A stretch of DNA of 64,000 bases from Deltaproteobacteria bacterium UBA4427 (GTDB lineage Bacteria; Myxococcota_A; UBA9160; UBA4427), in contig DGPZ01000181.1 of assembly GCA_002390675.1 (NCBI GenBank), positions 16,753 to 80,752 of the forward strand, written 5' to 3'. Shown here piece by piece: positions 52,822 through 62,528 of this stretch (position 1 is the first letter of the stretch; every line of letters starts with the position of its first letter). A program made the position numbers and the translations under genes. The notes below the pieces were generated by a model that made no database searches, was not told the DNA's origin, and was given only the letters and a program-made list of their open reading frames with translations.

Positions 52822-53722
52822 GCGAAAATCCGCAGCGTCGCCGACGCTCATACGGAACCGCAGCTGCTATTCCAGCCTCTCAACATCATCGCCTTTTAGG
52901 CCACGCATCCTTCTTATTAGGTGCGTTTAGACCCCTTCGCGATGTCTACCGACTCAATTGTTGCGTGCGAGCTGCGTGTTTACTGGCCAAAATGCGCAAA
53001 TCACCGGCAACTAAATCGCCAATTTTTACCGCTGCGGACTCCGAACCACTAAGAGCTTCGCCACATATCCGATGAGAGAACCACATAAATTCAGATGGAA
53101 ATCTGATTCAGTCGCACAAATTTCAAAGATTTACGCAAAATTCCATCGCTTAATTGGCCTTGATGCGCACTCACCCTAGAGAACATCGCAGCCGTGACAC
53201 ACGGAACAGGAGGCCCAGGGCGTAGGGATAGTGCCTCACCTCGAAGTTCGAACGATAACGACCGCCCGCGGAGTAGAAAATTAGCTAGCTAAATAGTTGA
53301 AATTCAATCATTATCAGGCGAAATGAAGATGCTTGAAAGAGTGGGCCGATCGGCGGATCAGTTCCTCACAAGCGAGTCCCGGCCAATGGCCGACCCGGCT
53401 TTCCCGGCGTAATGCAAAACCGGCGCGTACAACCGACCGCGCGGCTGCGAACGCAGGAAACAAGTTAAGCGGTCTAATCTGAAGAAGACTCTTTCACTCT
53501 CGACGTGCGATCGCGTTCCACCCAACTGGGCACCGGCCACGTTCGAAAATGCACAAAGGGTCATCCAATGAGCGGCTCATTACCAAATCGACATTTCGCG
53601 CCTGTCCAATCGACTAAAGTGACAAAACATGCCCCCTGGGCGGCAATCTCTATTGAGAACCGCACCGGAGCTGAAAACTGGAGGCATCCAGCGGACGGCG
53701 GGGACACGAGAGGATCACAGTT
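52822..53722. other. 0.9-kb AT-richer gap upstream of rpoD
   Basis: No convincing gene is seen in 901 bp. Base composition falls clearly below that of the neighbours around 53080-53300. It contains a hairpin TCAGAT-GGAA-ATCTGA (53091-53106) and a 12-bp palindrome TTAGCTAGCTAA (53281-53292) followed by TTGAA-A-TTCAA. The rpoD promoter is expected here, but I cannot fix its -10/-35. A small RNA or a replication-related site is possible and not supported by any known consensus. Confidence 0.4.
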
Positions 53723-55516
53723 TTGACGACTCCCAAAAAGAAGACAGCAGCCAAACCGGCGGCCAAGGCACCCGCGAAAACCAAGACCAAGGCAAAGGCG
53801 GCCACAAAGGCGCCTGATAAGGCACCGGCGAAAGCCACTGTCAAAACGGCCACAAAGACCGCGACCAAACCCTTTGCCAAGACCACACCTAAGAAAGCCG
53901 CGGCCAAGGCTACGACTAAGACCGTGACTAAGGCCACAACTAAGGCTAAGGCGGCGGCAAAGCCAGCAGCCAAGGCTGCCTCTAAGAAGGCGGCCGCTGC
54001 GAAGACAGAGGCCAAGCCCCAGGCGAAGGCAACCAATACGAAGAAGGCTCCCGCAGCCAAGGCTGCAGAGACCGAAGTTGTGGAAGTCGTTGCTGCCGTA
54101 ACGGAGACGGATGCTAAGGCTGACGCGCCGAAGGATGCCGAGAGCAAGAAAGCAGCCAAGGAACTAGACAAGGACGGCAACCCGAGCATGGGCGCGACTG
54201 CGGTCGTTTCCGCTGAGGAACTCGACCCCGGTCGTGAACGGCGACCGCTCGAATCCTATTTCCAGGAAATCGGTGGCACTCGAACGCTTAAGCGCGAAGA
54301 AGAAGTCGTGCTGGCCAAGGATCTCGAAGCGGCGACTGCGTCCCTTCGGGACGCCCTCTACGCCATCCCGATCTCGGCCAAGCACGTAGTCTCGCGATGG
54401 GATGCGCTCCGCGCGCTGTCCCATACGGGTGCGAAGCTTTCCGAGTCGGTCGGTGACGAAGAGACCGGCGAGATTGCAGCTCGCGTTGAACGCGCCGTGA
54501 AGAAGCTGCGCGCGCAGCTTCTCGATCGCGAAAGGAAGATCGACAAGAGCGGCCTCGAATACTGTGGGCCTCTTGAGAAGATCGACGAAAAGGTCCACAA
54601 GGAAATGCACTCGGCGCAGCTCAGCCTCGCCGTCCTTCACGAACTTCGTGAAAAGGCCCTCGGTCTCCACGCCGAGATGCGGCGTGCACGTAAGCGTACG
54701 AAGAAGCTCACGGAGCTCGAGTACGAGGCCGGTGTCGAGAAGAAGCGGATGATCGAGCTGACGAATGCCGTCGAAGACGCGCATGACCAGATGTCGACCG
54801 TCAAGAACCGCTTCATCGAGCACAACCTTAAACTCGTTGTCGCAATCGCGAAGGATTACCGAAACCTAGGTCTGTCGTTCCCCGACCTCATCCAGGAGGG
54901 CAACTTGGGCCTGATCCGCGCGGTCGAGAAGTTCGACCATCGCCGCGGCTTCAAGTTCTCGACCTACGCGGTTTGGTGGATTCGACAGGCACTTGTCCGC
55001 GCGATCCAGAACCATTCGCGTACGATTCGTCTTCCCTCCCACGTTCACGATCGGCTTCAGCGAAGCCAACGCGTGAAGGCGGAACTCACGGGCAAGCTCG
55101 GTCGCGAGCCCACCCCGGCGGAGCTCGCTCCGGCGCTGGGAACGGATACGGACTCGCTCGAAGCCCTCGACCGCCTTTCTCGTGAGGCGATCAGCCTTGA
55201 GAGCAATGTGGCGGGTACGGAGAAGCGACTCGAGGACTTCGTTCCTGACGCGGCTGCATCCCGACCCGACGGCGGAATCGATGACGACCGCATGCGCATG
55301 GGCGTTGGCTCATTGATCGGCAGCCTCACCCCGCGTGAGCAGCTGATCCTGCGCCTTCGTTACGGCCTTGGCGGCGAAGAGGAACACACCCTCGAGCAGA
55401 TTGGTCAGTCTCTCGGTCTTTCAAGGGAGCGTGTCCGACAGCTCGAAGCGCGTGCACTCAAGAAGCTCCGCGAGACCCAGCCGGCCCAGCGTCTGCACCC
55501 GATCCTCGAACCCTAG
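53723..55516 (+). CDS. rpoD: principal sigma factor with histone-H1-like N-terminal tail
   Basis: The 597-aa sigma-70 protein starts with TTG (AGAGG/GGAT upstream). Residues 1-115 are almost only Lys, Ala, Thr and Pro in A-K/P-A-A-K repeats; 116-170 are mixed and acidic. Region 1.2 is at about 173-210, a non-conserved insert at 211-350, region 2 at 362-437 (N-L-R-L-V-V-A-I-A equivalent N-L-K-L-V-V-A-I-A, then [12 protein letters not shown]), region 3 at 440-510, region 4 at 533-588. The end H-P-I-L-E-P is unlike E. coli. The basic tail replaces the acidic region 1.1. A strong terminator follows. Confidence 0.93.
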   Translation: MTTPKKKTAAKPAAKAPAKTKTKAKAATKAPDKAPAKATVKTATKTATKPFAKTTPKKAAAKATTKTVTKATTKAKAAAKPAAKAASKKAAAAKTEAKPQAKATNTKKAPAAKAAETEVVEVVAAVTETDAKADAPKDAESKKAAKELDKDGNPSMGATAVVSAEELDPGRERRPLESYFQEIGGTRTLKREEEVVLAKDLEAATASLRDALYAIPISAKHVVSRWDALRALSHTGAKLSESVGDEETGEIAARVERAVKKLRAQLLDRERKIDKSGLEYCGPLEKIDEKVHKEMHSAQLSLAVLHELREKALGLHAEMRRARKRTKKLTELEYEAGVEKKRMIELTNAVEDAHDQMSTVKNRFIEHNLKLVVAIAKDYRNLGLSFPDLIQEGNLGLIRAVEKFDHRRGFKFSTYAVWWIRQALVRAIQNHSRTIRLPSHVHDRLQRSQRVKAELTGKLGREPTPAELAPALGTDTDSLEALDRLSREAISLESNVAGTEKRLEDFVPDAAASRPDGGIDDDRMRMGVGSLIGSLTPREQLILRLRYGLGGEEEHTLEQIGQSLGLSRERVRQLEARALKKLRETQPAQRLHPILEP

Positions 55517-55552
55517 GGCGAGATCGATCACGGGTCCGGATAGTACGGAACA

Positions 55553-55593
55553 AGAACGCCCCCTCTCACTTCGAGAGGGGGCGTTCTGCTTTT
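55553..55593 (+). terminator. intrinsic terminator after rpoD
   Basis: A 15-bp stem (AGAACGCCCCCTCTC with GAGAGGGGGCGTTCT) with loop ACTTC is followed by GC and TTTT. It lies 36 bp after the rpoD stop and may also serve the converging uppP transcript in the opposite direction. Confidence 0.88.
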
Positions 55594-55665
55594 GAGGCTG
55601 TGGCGGTGCCTTCGGCCACCGTGAGTCGCGATCCCACGGAAAAGAGTGCGCCCAGGCAGATTTTA

Positions 55666-56448
55666 TTAAGCAAGGGTCCAAAGCAGGAACGCCCCACCAG
55701 CGGCCCAGCAATACCAGGCCCAATGATGAAAGAGACTGCGGTCAAGCATCCGGACGAAGAGCCAGATCGCGACCAAGCCCGAGATCAATGCCGACGCCCC
55801 ACCAATCGCTAGGTCGGCGAGAGCAGCCGTATCGGCGCCCTGCAGATCTGGAATCATCAACACCGCCGCACCGGCGATCGCGATGATCCCCATCAAAAAC
55901 GCAAACTCGGCAGCGGCCAAGGGGGCTACGCCTAACAATAGTGCCATGGCGACGGTCGATCCGCTGCGAGAGATCCCGGGGAGAATCGCGAAGGCCTGGG
56001 CGCAGCCGATCAACAATGCGGCTCCCCAAGTAGGCATCAAGGCCACAGCCTTAGGCGCCGTCCATCGCGTGCTCATCACTATGCAGCCGGTCACGAGTAG
56101 CGCGATCCCCACGAGAACGGGATTCGAGAACTGCGCCTCTATGAAGTCCTTAGCTCCGAGTCCGATCACGACCGCCGGCAGCGTCGCAACGGCGAGCTTG
56201 CCAATATATTCGAGCGTCTCGACATCGCGCTTAAAGAAGCCCGCTACGAGCTCCGCGATTCGAACGCGATAGAAAAAGGCGATCGCGAAGAGGGTCGCCA
56301 CATGCAACCCTACCTCGAAGAGCAGTCCGCCCTCTTCCCGGCCTCCGAAGAGCGCCTGGAAGATCGACAGATGGCCGGAGCTCGAGACGGGGAAGAACTC
56401 AGTAAAGCCCTGCACGAGCCCCAGCACGAACGCTTCGATCGGATCCAC
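55666..56448 (-). CDS. uppP: undecaprenyl-diphosphatase UppP/BacA
   Basis: The 260-aa integral membrane enzyme recycles undecaprenyl diphosphate to the monophosphate carrier used by MraY. Motif 1 E-A-F-V-L-G-L-V-Q-G-F-T-E-F-F-P-V-S-S-S-G-H-L begins at once, and motif 2 P-G-I-S-R-S-G-S-T is in the C-terminal half. GTG at 56448 is preceded by GGAGA; upstream codons lack family character. Its product feeds the wall pathway encoded at 10.7-29 kb. Confidence 0.93.
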   Translation of the reverse strand: MDPIEAFVLGLVQGFTEFFPVSSSGHLSIFQALFGGREEGGLLFEVGLHVATLFAIAFFYRVRIAELVAGFFKRDVETLEYIGKLAVATLPAVVIGLGAKDFIEAQFSNPVLVGIALLVTGCIVMSTRWTAPKAVALMPTWGAALLIGCAQAFAILPGISRSGSTVAMALLLGVAPLAAAEFAFLMGIIAIAGAAVLMIPDLQGADTAALADLAIGGASALISGLVAIWLFVRMLDRSLFHHWAWYCWAAGGAFLLWTLA

Positions 56449-56617
56449 CTGCTCTCCCCTTTGCTCGCTGATTCGCGCGGCACACGAGCCACGGTCTCTA
56501 GATGTTCTCGCCGATTTCGTGAAGCCAATTGGGGGGTGGGCGTCCCGAACGTACCGAATCGAGTGGCCGGCGGGGAATCTGGAGCGCAATCGCTCTCGGA
56601 TTGCTAAACCCACAGCC

Positions 56618-57229
56618 ATGGAAATTGCCTGCCTCGACCTAGAAGGGGTGTTGATCCCCGAAGTCTGGATCAACTTCGCTGAACGCACCGGCATCGACGC
56701 CCTTAAGGCGACGACACGGGATATCCCGGATTACGACGAGCTGATGACTCAGCGCCTCGCGATCCTGCGTGAGCACAAGCTCGGGATTCATGACATCCAG
56801 GAAGTGATCGACGGAATGGACCCGCTGCCTGGTGCGGGCGAGGCACTCGACTGGCTACGCGAGCGCTTCCAGGTCGTAATCCTGTCGGACACGTTCTACG
56901 AGTTCGCCGAGCCCTTCATGCGCAAGCTTGGTTGGCCGACGATTCTCTGCCACAAGCTCGAGATCGACAACGCCGGCATGATCACGGACTACAAAATCCG
57001 TCAGCCAGATCCCAAGCGAGCTTCCGTGAAAGCGTTTCATTCGCTCAAATACCGCACGATAGCGACGGGCGATTCTTACAACGATGTGACCATGCTCTCG
57101 GAAGCAAATGCCGGCATTCTTTTTTGCCCGCCGCAGAACGTAATCGACGAATTCCCGCAGTTCCCCGTAGCGAAGAGCTACGCCGAACTGCAGGCGGAAT
57201 TTGCGAAGGCTTCGCTCCGAGACATCTAA
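56618..57229 (+). CDS. thrH: ThrH-type phosphoserine phosphatase/homoserine kinase
   Basis: The 203-aa HAD protein starts M-E-I-A-C-L-D-L-E-G-V-L-I-P-E, with the first nucleophile Asp and a Glu in place of the second Asp, as in ThrH. Further motifs are V-I-L-S-D-T-F and A-T-G-D-S-Y-N-D. ThrH of Pseudomonas dephosphorylates phosphoserine and can pass the phosphate to homoserine. The ATG at 56618 is the family start; a frame open from 56519 is upstream sequence without conservation. Divergent from uppP. Confidence 0.88.
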   Translation: MEIACLDLEGVLIPEVWINFAERTGIDALKATTRDIPDYDELMTQRLAILREHKLGIHDIQEVIDGMDPLPGAGEALDWLRERFQVVILSDTFYEFAEPFMRKLGWPTILCHKLEIDNAGMITDYKIRQPDPKRASVKAFHSLKYRTIATGDSYNDVTMLSEANAGILFCPPQNVIDEFPQFPVAKSYAELQAEFAKASLRDI

Positions 57230-57823
57230 ACAAGAAACTCTGCCCATATCCAACCATGGCTCATCCACTACGCGCCATTCTCGGGTAACGCATCGCACGC
57301 CTTGGCGTCGTGCTCGCCGCGCTATTAGGCGTGGCCGCCTATAGACTTGCCCTGCTCTCCGCCCCGAGTGAAGGTCCACGCCTCGTCCTTGGCGTGCTCT
57401 TCGAAATGATCCATCCGGACGCAGTCATGGAGCAGATCCTCCACGACTCCCTCGAGACATCGGCCGCATCCATCTCGAACGTCATCTGAACGTGTCGGAG
57501 CTGCTCCCGCCGAGAAGTGCTTCTATACAAATGGCGGATCACTCACGCCCCCTACGACGAGGACATTCAGTCGCTGCCCCTCGTCGAACTCCCATCGTCT
57601 TTGCGGAGCAAGTCGTCCGATTACATCTGCTCGAGGGTGGGGATAGGCGAGATGTCCAGCCTCTGGCCAGCCGAGCATCGAAGGCTCCTGATCCCTTACG
57701 CGCTTGCGTCTACACACAATCGGCCCACGAACACACTCACCCCAGCTTCGCCCCCCGAACCAGACAGGTCGAGTCCAATTGAGTACCCTCGCCCTAACAT
57801 CCAACCTGGATGAGGGGAACTCA
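57230..57823. other. intergenic region after thrH
   Basis: These 594 bp hold no intact recognisable gene. One frame that looks partly coding but contains stops is listed separately. The last 15 bp contain GAGGGGA, the ribosome site of the zinc-ribbon membrane protein. No terminator with a T-run is evident after thrH. Confidence 0.4.
57256..57813 (+). pseudogene. possible decayed reading frame
   Basis: One frame runs from ATG 57256 to 57813 and is broken by TAA at 57286 and TGA at 57487. Between stops it has coding-like composition with GC-rich third positions: first a hydrophobic stretch (GVVLAALLGVAAYRLALL), later Y-K-W-R-I-T-H-A-P-Y-D-E-D. It might be a former small membrane protein. Chance in GC-rich DNA is equally possible, and no family is recognised. 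Confidence 0.2.
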
Positions 57824-58618
57824 GTGAGTAGCGACGATCAAGACGATTTGGATTTCGAGCGTGCTGAATTCGAGGCACCCGAAGGGCAAACCGACCAAGC
57901 GGACCCGGGAAGTGCCTCCACAGGCCCCGCCGGAATAGGTTGCGTCGCCTGCGGTCGCGCAATTCATGACGCGTACTTCACGAGGAACAACCAATTCGTC
58001 TGCACTTCTTGCGAAGCCCCTGTTCGCGCTGCTGGACCGCCAGGTTCCGGGATCACCCGCTTTCTTGGCGCGCTCGGCCTCGGGCTCGTCGCAGCAGCAG
58101 CCGCCAGCGTTCTGTGGGTGGTCGTCACGGAATTCACAGGATATGAGATCGGTCTGATCGCGATCGCCGTCGGCTGGATCGTCGGCGTAGCGATCACGAT
58201 GGGAAGTCGCGGCACGGGCGGCTGGCCTTACCAAATAATGGCCGTCGTTCTCACCTACACAGCCATCGTCTTCACCTATGTTCCGATGGTTGCCCCGGCG
58301 ATAGAACAGCAATGGCTTGAGGAGCAGGCTTCCATCGTCGTGTCCGGCGAAGCATCGGAAGATGTCATGAATGACCCGCTCGCCGCAATCGAAGAAGCGG
58401 ATCGCCGCGCCGAGGATCCAGGCATCAACAAACCCATTATCTACGCGACCGCAATCGCGGTCTCCTTCACAATCCCTTTCCTCGGCGGCTTCGAGAACCT
58501 AATCGGTCTCCTTATCATCGGGTTTGGCCTCTACCAAGCCTTCAAGATGACGGCGAAACGTGAAATCATGTGGGGCGGCCCATTTCGCATCGGGACAGAT
58601 ATAGGGCCCGCGCGATGA
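57824..58618 (+). CDS. zinc-ribbon membrane protein of unknown function
   Basis: The 264-aa protein begins at GTG 57824 (GAGGGGA upstream). After an acidic N-terminus comes a zinc ribbon C-V-A-C..C-T-S-C at about residues 42-65, then three to five membrane segments (LGALGLGLVAAAAASVLWVVV, IGLIAIAVGWIVGVAITM, IMAVVLTYTAIVFTYV, and two near the C-terminus). Its stop overlaps the site-2 protease gene (ATGA), which itself starts with a zinc ribbon, so the two probably work together. No family name can be given with confidence. Confidence 0.7.
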   Translation: MSSDDQDDLDFERAEFEAPEGQTDQADPGSASTGPAGIGCVACGRAIHDAYFTRNNQFVCTSCEAPVRAAGPPGSGITRFLGALGLGLVAAAAASVLWVVVTEFTGYEIGLIAIAVGWIVGVAITMGSRGTGGWPYQIMAVVLTYTAIVFTYVPMVAPAIEQQWLEEQASIVVSGEASEDVMNDPLAAIEEADRRAEDPGINKPIIYATAIAVSFTIPFLGGFENLIGLLIIGFGLYQAFKMTAKREIMWGGPFRIGTDIGPAR

Positions 58619-59757
58619 GCCTTGAAGCTCCTAGCAGGAATGCGCCCACAGCTTGGCGATGTGAATGCGGAACTGAGCTGCCGGCGAATTTCCTCGTCTG
58701 CCCTTCGTGTCATCGTCTGGTCCATAAAGACCGCCTAACGCAATTGACCCGAGAAGCTAAATCCTACGAGGACGCAGGTGACCTGCGGGCAGCCCTGATG
58801 AGCCTGCGCGAAGCCTTAACGCTCCTGCCTACAGGGACGCGGCAGCGCACGCGGCTCTCTGCGCAGACAACCCGCCTGAGCGATGCGGTCGATCGCGGCG
58901 AAGGGCTTGATGCGAGTACTTCTGCCGCGCCCTCGTCGTCGTCTTCCACCCGCGTCGATGTGGGAGTCGACTACTCGACTGGCCCGGCCTCCCCGGACAC
59001 TCCCTCGAGCACAAAGAAAGGCAACTCGCTCATTCGCGCAGGCGCCTCCGCGGGCGGGATAGGACTTCTCCTCTGGAAGTTTAAATTCATCCTCGTCTTT
59101 GTTGCGACTAAGGCAAAGCTTCTTCTATTAGGCCTGGGGAAGGCGTCGACGCTGCTTTCGATGCTGGTCTCGCTCGGCGTGTACTGGACGATTTGGGGCT
59201 GGCAGTTTGCGCTCGGCGTAGTCCTCTCGATCTATGTGCACGAGATGGGCCATGTGGCCGCACTTCGCCGCTTCGGGATACCAGCCTCGGCTCCGATGTT
59301 CATTCCCGGATTCGGCGCGGTTGTGCGCATGGAGACCTATCCGCAAACCACGAAAGAAGATGCGCGGGTTGGGCTCGCAGGGCCGATCTATGGGCTCGGA
59401 TGCGCCGCTCTCGTCACGACCGCCTACTACGCGACCGGGTACCCCCTGCTTGCGGCGATCGCCAGCGTGGGTGCTTGGATCAATCTCTTTAACTTAGTCC
59501 CGATCTGGCAGTTGGATGGCAGCCGCGGCTTCCGCGCACTCTCCAAGCTCGACCGATGGATCTTCGTCGTCCTCGCCGGAACCTGCGGGCTCTTCTTTGA
59601 TGAGGGACTCTACCTGGCCATCGCGGCAGTCGGGGTGTTTCGCATCTTTAGCTCCGAGGCACCCGCCGAAGGCGACCGGCGAACCGCTACAGAATTCGCG
59701 GTACTCCTCGTCGGCCTCGGCTTAATCGCGGCGCTCAACGTACCGACTCCAGCGTAG
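58615..59757 (+). CDS. site-2 protease (M50) with N-terminal zinc ribbon and helical repeat
   Basis: The 380-aa protein has an N-terminal zinc ribbon C-E-C-G..C-P-S-C (residues about 16-33), a TPR-like helical stretch (about 45-90), a Ser/Thr linker, and a membrane metalloprotease with H-E-M-G-H at about residues 211-215 and the third ligand motif N-L-V-P-I-W-Q-L-D-G. Site-2 proteases cut regulators within the membrane. ATG 58615 overlaps the upstream stop. The soluble sensor-like part suggests regulated proteolysis; the target is unknown. Confidence 0.85.
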   Translation: MSLEAPSRNAPTAWRCECGTELPANFLVCPSCHRLVHKDRLTQLTREAKSYEDAGDLRAALMSLREALTLLPTGTRQRTRLSAQTTRLSDAVDRGEGLDASTSAAPSSSSSTRVDVGVDYSTGPASPDTPSSTKKGNSLIRAGASAGGIGLLLWKFKFILVFVATKAKLLLLGLGKASTLLSMLVSLGVYWTIWGWQFALGVVLSIYVHEMGHVAALRRFGIPASAPMFIPGFGAVVRMETYPQTTKEDARVGLAGPIYGLGCAALVTTAYYATGYPLLAAIASVGAWINLFNLVPIWQLDGSRGFRALSKLDRWIFVVLAGTCGLFFDEGLYLAIAAVGVFRIFSSEAPAEGDRRTATEFAVLLVGLGLIAALNVPTPA

Positions 59758-59847
59758 TGCTTCGGAAACGACCTCACCGGCGCCACTACACCTACGACTC
59801 CTTCAAACCTCGAGCCTCGGCAGTCGACCCCGAACCTAAATGCGGCG

Positions 59848-60672
59848 TTAAGCGAACTTCGAGAAATTCCGTACGCCGTCTCGCTTGAACATCGGCTCGT
59901 CCGACGGCTGATAGGTCAGCACAATTGCGCGGCGGTCGCGGTCGGAGCGGTTCGGCTCGCTGCCGTGCACGGTGTGTGCACTGAATACCACAAGGCTGCC
60001 TGCGGGAACCTCAGCATACCACTGCGAATCTTCATCGAAGGAGTTCGGATTTGTAAAGAGCGGACCTAACGCAGTTCCGTCGTCTAGGCCGGGCAGAAAG
60101 CCATCCTTGTGGCTACCCGGAATCAGCCGAAAGCAGCCGTTCTCGCGATCCGCATCATCAAGCGTAATCATCACGTTAGGCAGCTTATCGCAATGCCCAC
60201 AGACGTGGCTCCAATACGGAGAATCTTGATGCCACTTGAAGCCCGAACCTTCGCGAGGGCGCTTCATGTTGATTTTGTCCGTCCAGAGCGCGACGCGATC
60301 TGAATCGAGCACGCCGCAAAGCGGAACGATCAAGCGAGGATCTTCTACGAAAGCATCGAAGACGGGATCGAGATGCACGAAGGGCTCGATGACCCGAATT
60401 GCTTTCGAATCCGAGGCGTGCTCAAATTGAACTGTCGCATCCGCCGCTTCGACATAGCGATTGCCGTCTATCCGGTAGTCGTCGCCGTCAGCAGCCTTTG
60501 CTGCAGCAATCGCCGTCGCCTTCTCGAGTGCAGCGTGTTCGGCGGCTTTAGCGACTCGCTCAGCAGCCGCACGAAAGCTCACGAGATCCTTGGGCCCGAA
60601 AACCGACTCGCGCACGAAAAAACCTTCCTTCGCGTAGCGCTCTCGTTCTTCTACAGCCAGCTCGAGGGACAT
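59848..60672 (-). CDS. phytanoyl-CoA dioxygenase family protein
   Basis: The 274-aa Fe(II)/2-oxoglutarate oxygenase has the H-x-D pair in F-K-W-H-Q-D-S-P-Y-W and the distal His in H-T-V-H-G-S-E-P-N, with R-A-I-V-L-T-Y-Q-P after it. A strong GGAGG lies 5 bases before the ATG. PhyH-type enzymes hydroxylate acyl-CoAs or diverse small molecules. It stands alone, converging with the protease gene and co-directional with typA, 47 bp downstream of it. Confidence 0.87.
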   Translation of the reverse strand: MSLELAVEERERYAKEGFFVRESVFGPKDLVSFRAAAERVAKAAEHAALEKATAIAAAKAADGDDYRIDGNRYVEAADATVQFEHASDSKAIRVIEPFVHLDPVFDAFVEDPRLIVPLCGVLDSDRVALWTDKINMKRPREGSGFKWHQDSPYWSHVCGHCDKLPNVMITLDDADRENGCFRLIPGSHKDGFLPGLDDGTALGPLFTNPNSFDEDSQWYAEVPAGSLVVFSAHTVHGSEPNRSDRDRRAIVLTYQPSDEPMFKRDGVRNFSKFA

Positions 60673-60719
60673 GCCCGCCTCCGCCCTAGTCCGCCCTAAT
60701 CTTGCATTGTCGTGTTGCT

Positions 60720-62528
60720 CTAGCGCTTTCGCAGTGACTGGCTCAGCTGACGCTTGCGCAGGCGAAGCTCTTTGGGTGTGACCTCGAGAAGCTCATCATC
60801 CTCGATCCAGCCTAGCGCTTCTTCGATGGAAAGTTGGCGATGGGGTGTGATGATGACTGCGTCGTCTTTGCCCGAGGCGCGCATATTGTCGAGCTTCTTG
60901 GCTCGCGTCAGGTTGACATTGAGATCGCCAACGCGTCGGTTCTCGCCAACGATCTGTCCTTCGTAGACATCTACGCCCGTCGGAACAAAGAGTTGCGCGC
61001 GCTCCTGAATCTTGAAGATCGAGTGCGGCGTCGTGCGCCCCATGTCAGTACAAACCAAAGGTCCGACACCACGTCCCGGAAGATCGCCCGCATAGGGCTC
61101 AAAGCCTTCGACGGTTCGGTAAAGCATGCCCTCGCCGCGTGTGTCCGTCAGGAACTCGCTGCGGTAACCAAAGAGCCCCCGTGAAGGAACGGTGAAGCGC
61201 ATCTGAACGCGGTCGCCCTGCTTCTCCATCGCGTCCATGCGACCCTTACGCTGTGCCAGCTTTTCCATAACGGAGCCCGCTGCGCTCTCGGGAACATCGG
61301 CCACCACTTCTTCGACCGGCTCACATTTCTTACCGTCGATTTCCTGGAGAATAATCTCCGGTCGCGAAACCGAGAACTCGAAGCCTTCGCGACGAAGCGT
61401 CTCGATCAAGACGGCGAGTTGAAGCTCACCTCGGCCAGAAACCGCGAACGTGTCCTGCTTATCCGTTGGCTCGATTACGACCGAGATATTAGACATCCCT
61501 TCGCGCTCGAGACGCTGGCCAATCTGCCGACTCGTAACGAACTTGCCGTCTCGGCCGGCGAAGGGCGAGTTATTAACGGACAGATGTACTCGAATCGTCG
61601 GCGGATCGATTGCGATTCGCGGCAGCGCCTCGGGCTTGCCCGGCTCGCAAACCGTGTCGCCGACATCAATGTTGTCGACGCCTGCGACGATCACAATATC
61701 GCCTGCACGGGCTTCTTCGATGTCTACGCGGTCTGTACCGACCGTTCCGAATAGCTTCGTGATTCGGAATTGGTCGGTGGCCCCGTCTTCCTTAACACGA
61801 ATCACCGTGGAGCCACGCGTCATCTTACCGCGCACAACACGACCAATCACAAGGCGGCCTACAAAGGCGTCGTAACCGAGGGTCACGGCCTGAAACTGCA
61901 ACGGCCCATCCTCATCGACTTCCGGCGGCGGCGCGTCGCGAATGATCGTATCGAGAACGGGAATGAGATCTTTCATCTCGCCGCCGTATTCAGTCGTCGC
62001 GACACCGTTCTTCGCCGAAGCGTAGACCACTGGGAAGTCGAGCTGCGTATCATCGGCACCGAGCTCGACGAGGAGGTCGAACACTTCAGTCACGACTTCT
62101 TCGGCACGCTCTTCCGCGCGGTCGATCTTATTCACGACAAGGATCGGGCGAAGCCCGTGGAGCAGAGCCTTGCGCAGCACGAAGCGCGTCTGAGGCATAA
62201 CGCCTTCATAGGCATCGCATAACAAAAGTGCGGTGTCCGCCATCCCGAGGACGCGCTCAACCTCGCCCCCGAAGTCAGCATGGCCGGGCGTATCGACGAG
62301 CTGGATGCGCACGCCTTCGTAGTCAACGGCCGTGCTCTTCGACTGGATCGTAATGCCGCGCTCTTTTTCAATGTCACCCGAGTCCATCACGCGATCCTGA
62401 ACGGCCGCGCTCTCACGGAAGGCACCGCAGGCGCGCAGAAGGCCGTCGACGAGGGTGGTCTTCCCATGGTCGACGTGGGCAATGATCGCAACGTTTCGGA
62501 GGTCCTGGCGGAAGTGCTTCTCAGACAT
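60720..62528 (-). CDS. typA: translational GTPase TypA/BipA
   Basis: The 602-aa ribosome-binding GTPase has G1 A-H-V-D-H-G-K-T-T near residue 16, D-T-P-G-H-A-D-F-G (G3) and N-K-I-D-R-A (G4), then EF-G-like domains and the BipA-specific C-terminal domain ending in R-K-R-Q-L-S-Q-S-L-R-K-R. It helps 50S assembly, especially under cold or stress. ATG at 62528 starts M-S-E-K-H-F-R-Q-D; a GTG 7 codons upstream is possible. Confidence 0.95.
   Translation of the reverse strand: MSEKHFRQDLRNVAIIAHVDHGKTTLVDGLLRACGAFRESAAVQDRVMDSGDIEKERGITIQSKSTAVDYEGVRIQLVDTPGHADFGGEVERVLGMADTALLLCDAYEGVMPQTRFVLRKALLHGLRPILVVNKIDRAEERAEEVVTEVFDLLVELGADDTQLDFPVVYASAKNGVATTEYGGEMKDLIPVLDTIIRDAPPPEVDEDGPLQFQAVTLGYDAFVGRLVIGRVVRGKMTRGSTVIRVKEDGATDQFRITKLFGTVGTDRVDIEEARAGDIVIVAGVDNIDVGDTVCEPGKPEALPRIAIDPPTIRVHLSVNNSPFAGRDGKFVTSRQIGQRLEREGMSNISVVIEPTDKQDTFAVSGRGELQLAVLIETLRREGFEFSVSRPEIILQEIDGKKCEPVEEVVADVPESAAGSVMEKLAQRKGRMDAMEKQGDRVQMRFTVPSRGLFGYRSEFLTDTRGEGMLYRTVEGFEPYAGDLPGRGVGPLVCTDMGRTTPHSIFKIQERAQLFVPTGVDVYEGQIVGENRRVGDLNVNLTRAKKLDNMRASGKDDAVIITPHRQLSIEEALGWIEDDELLEVTPKELRLRKRQLSQSLRKR

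Noticed and set aside
52350..53075. 241-codon plus-strand frame spanning the end of the SLC13 gene and the following gap
   Set aside because: Arg/His-rich, out of frame with the transporter, no conserved pattern where it leaves the gene.
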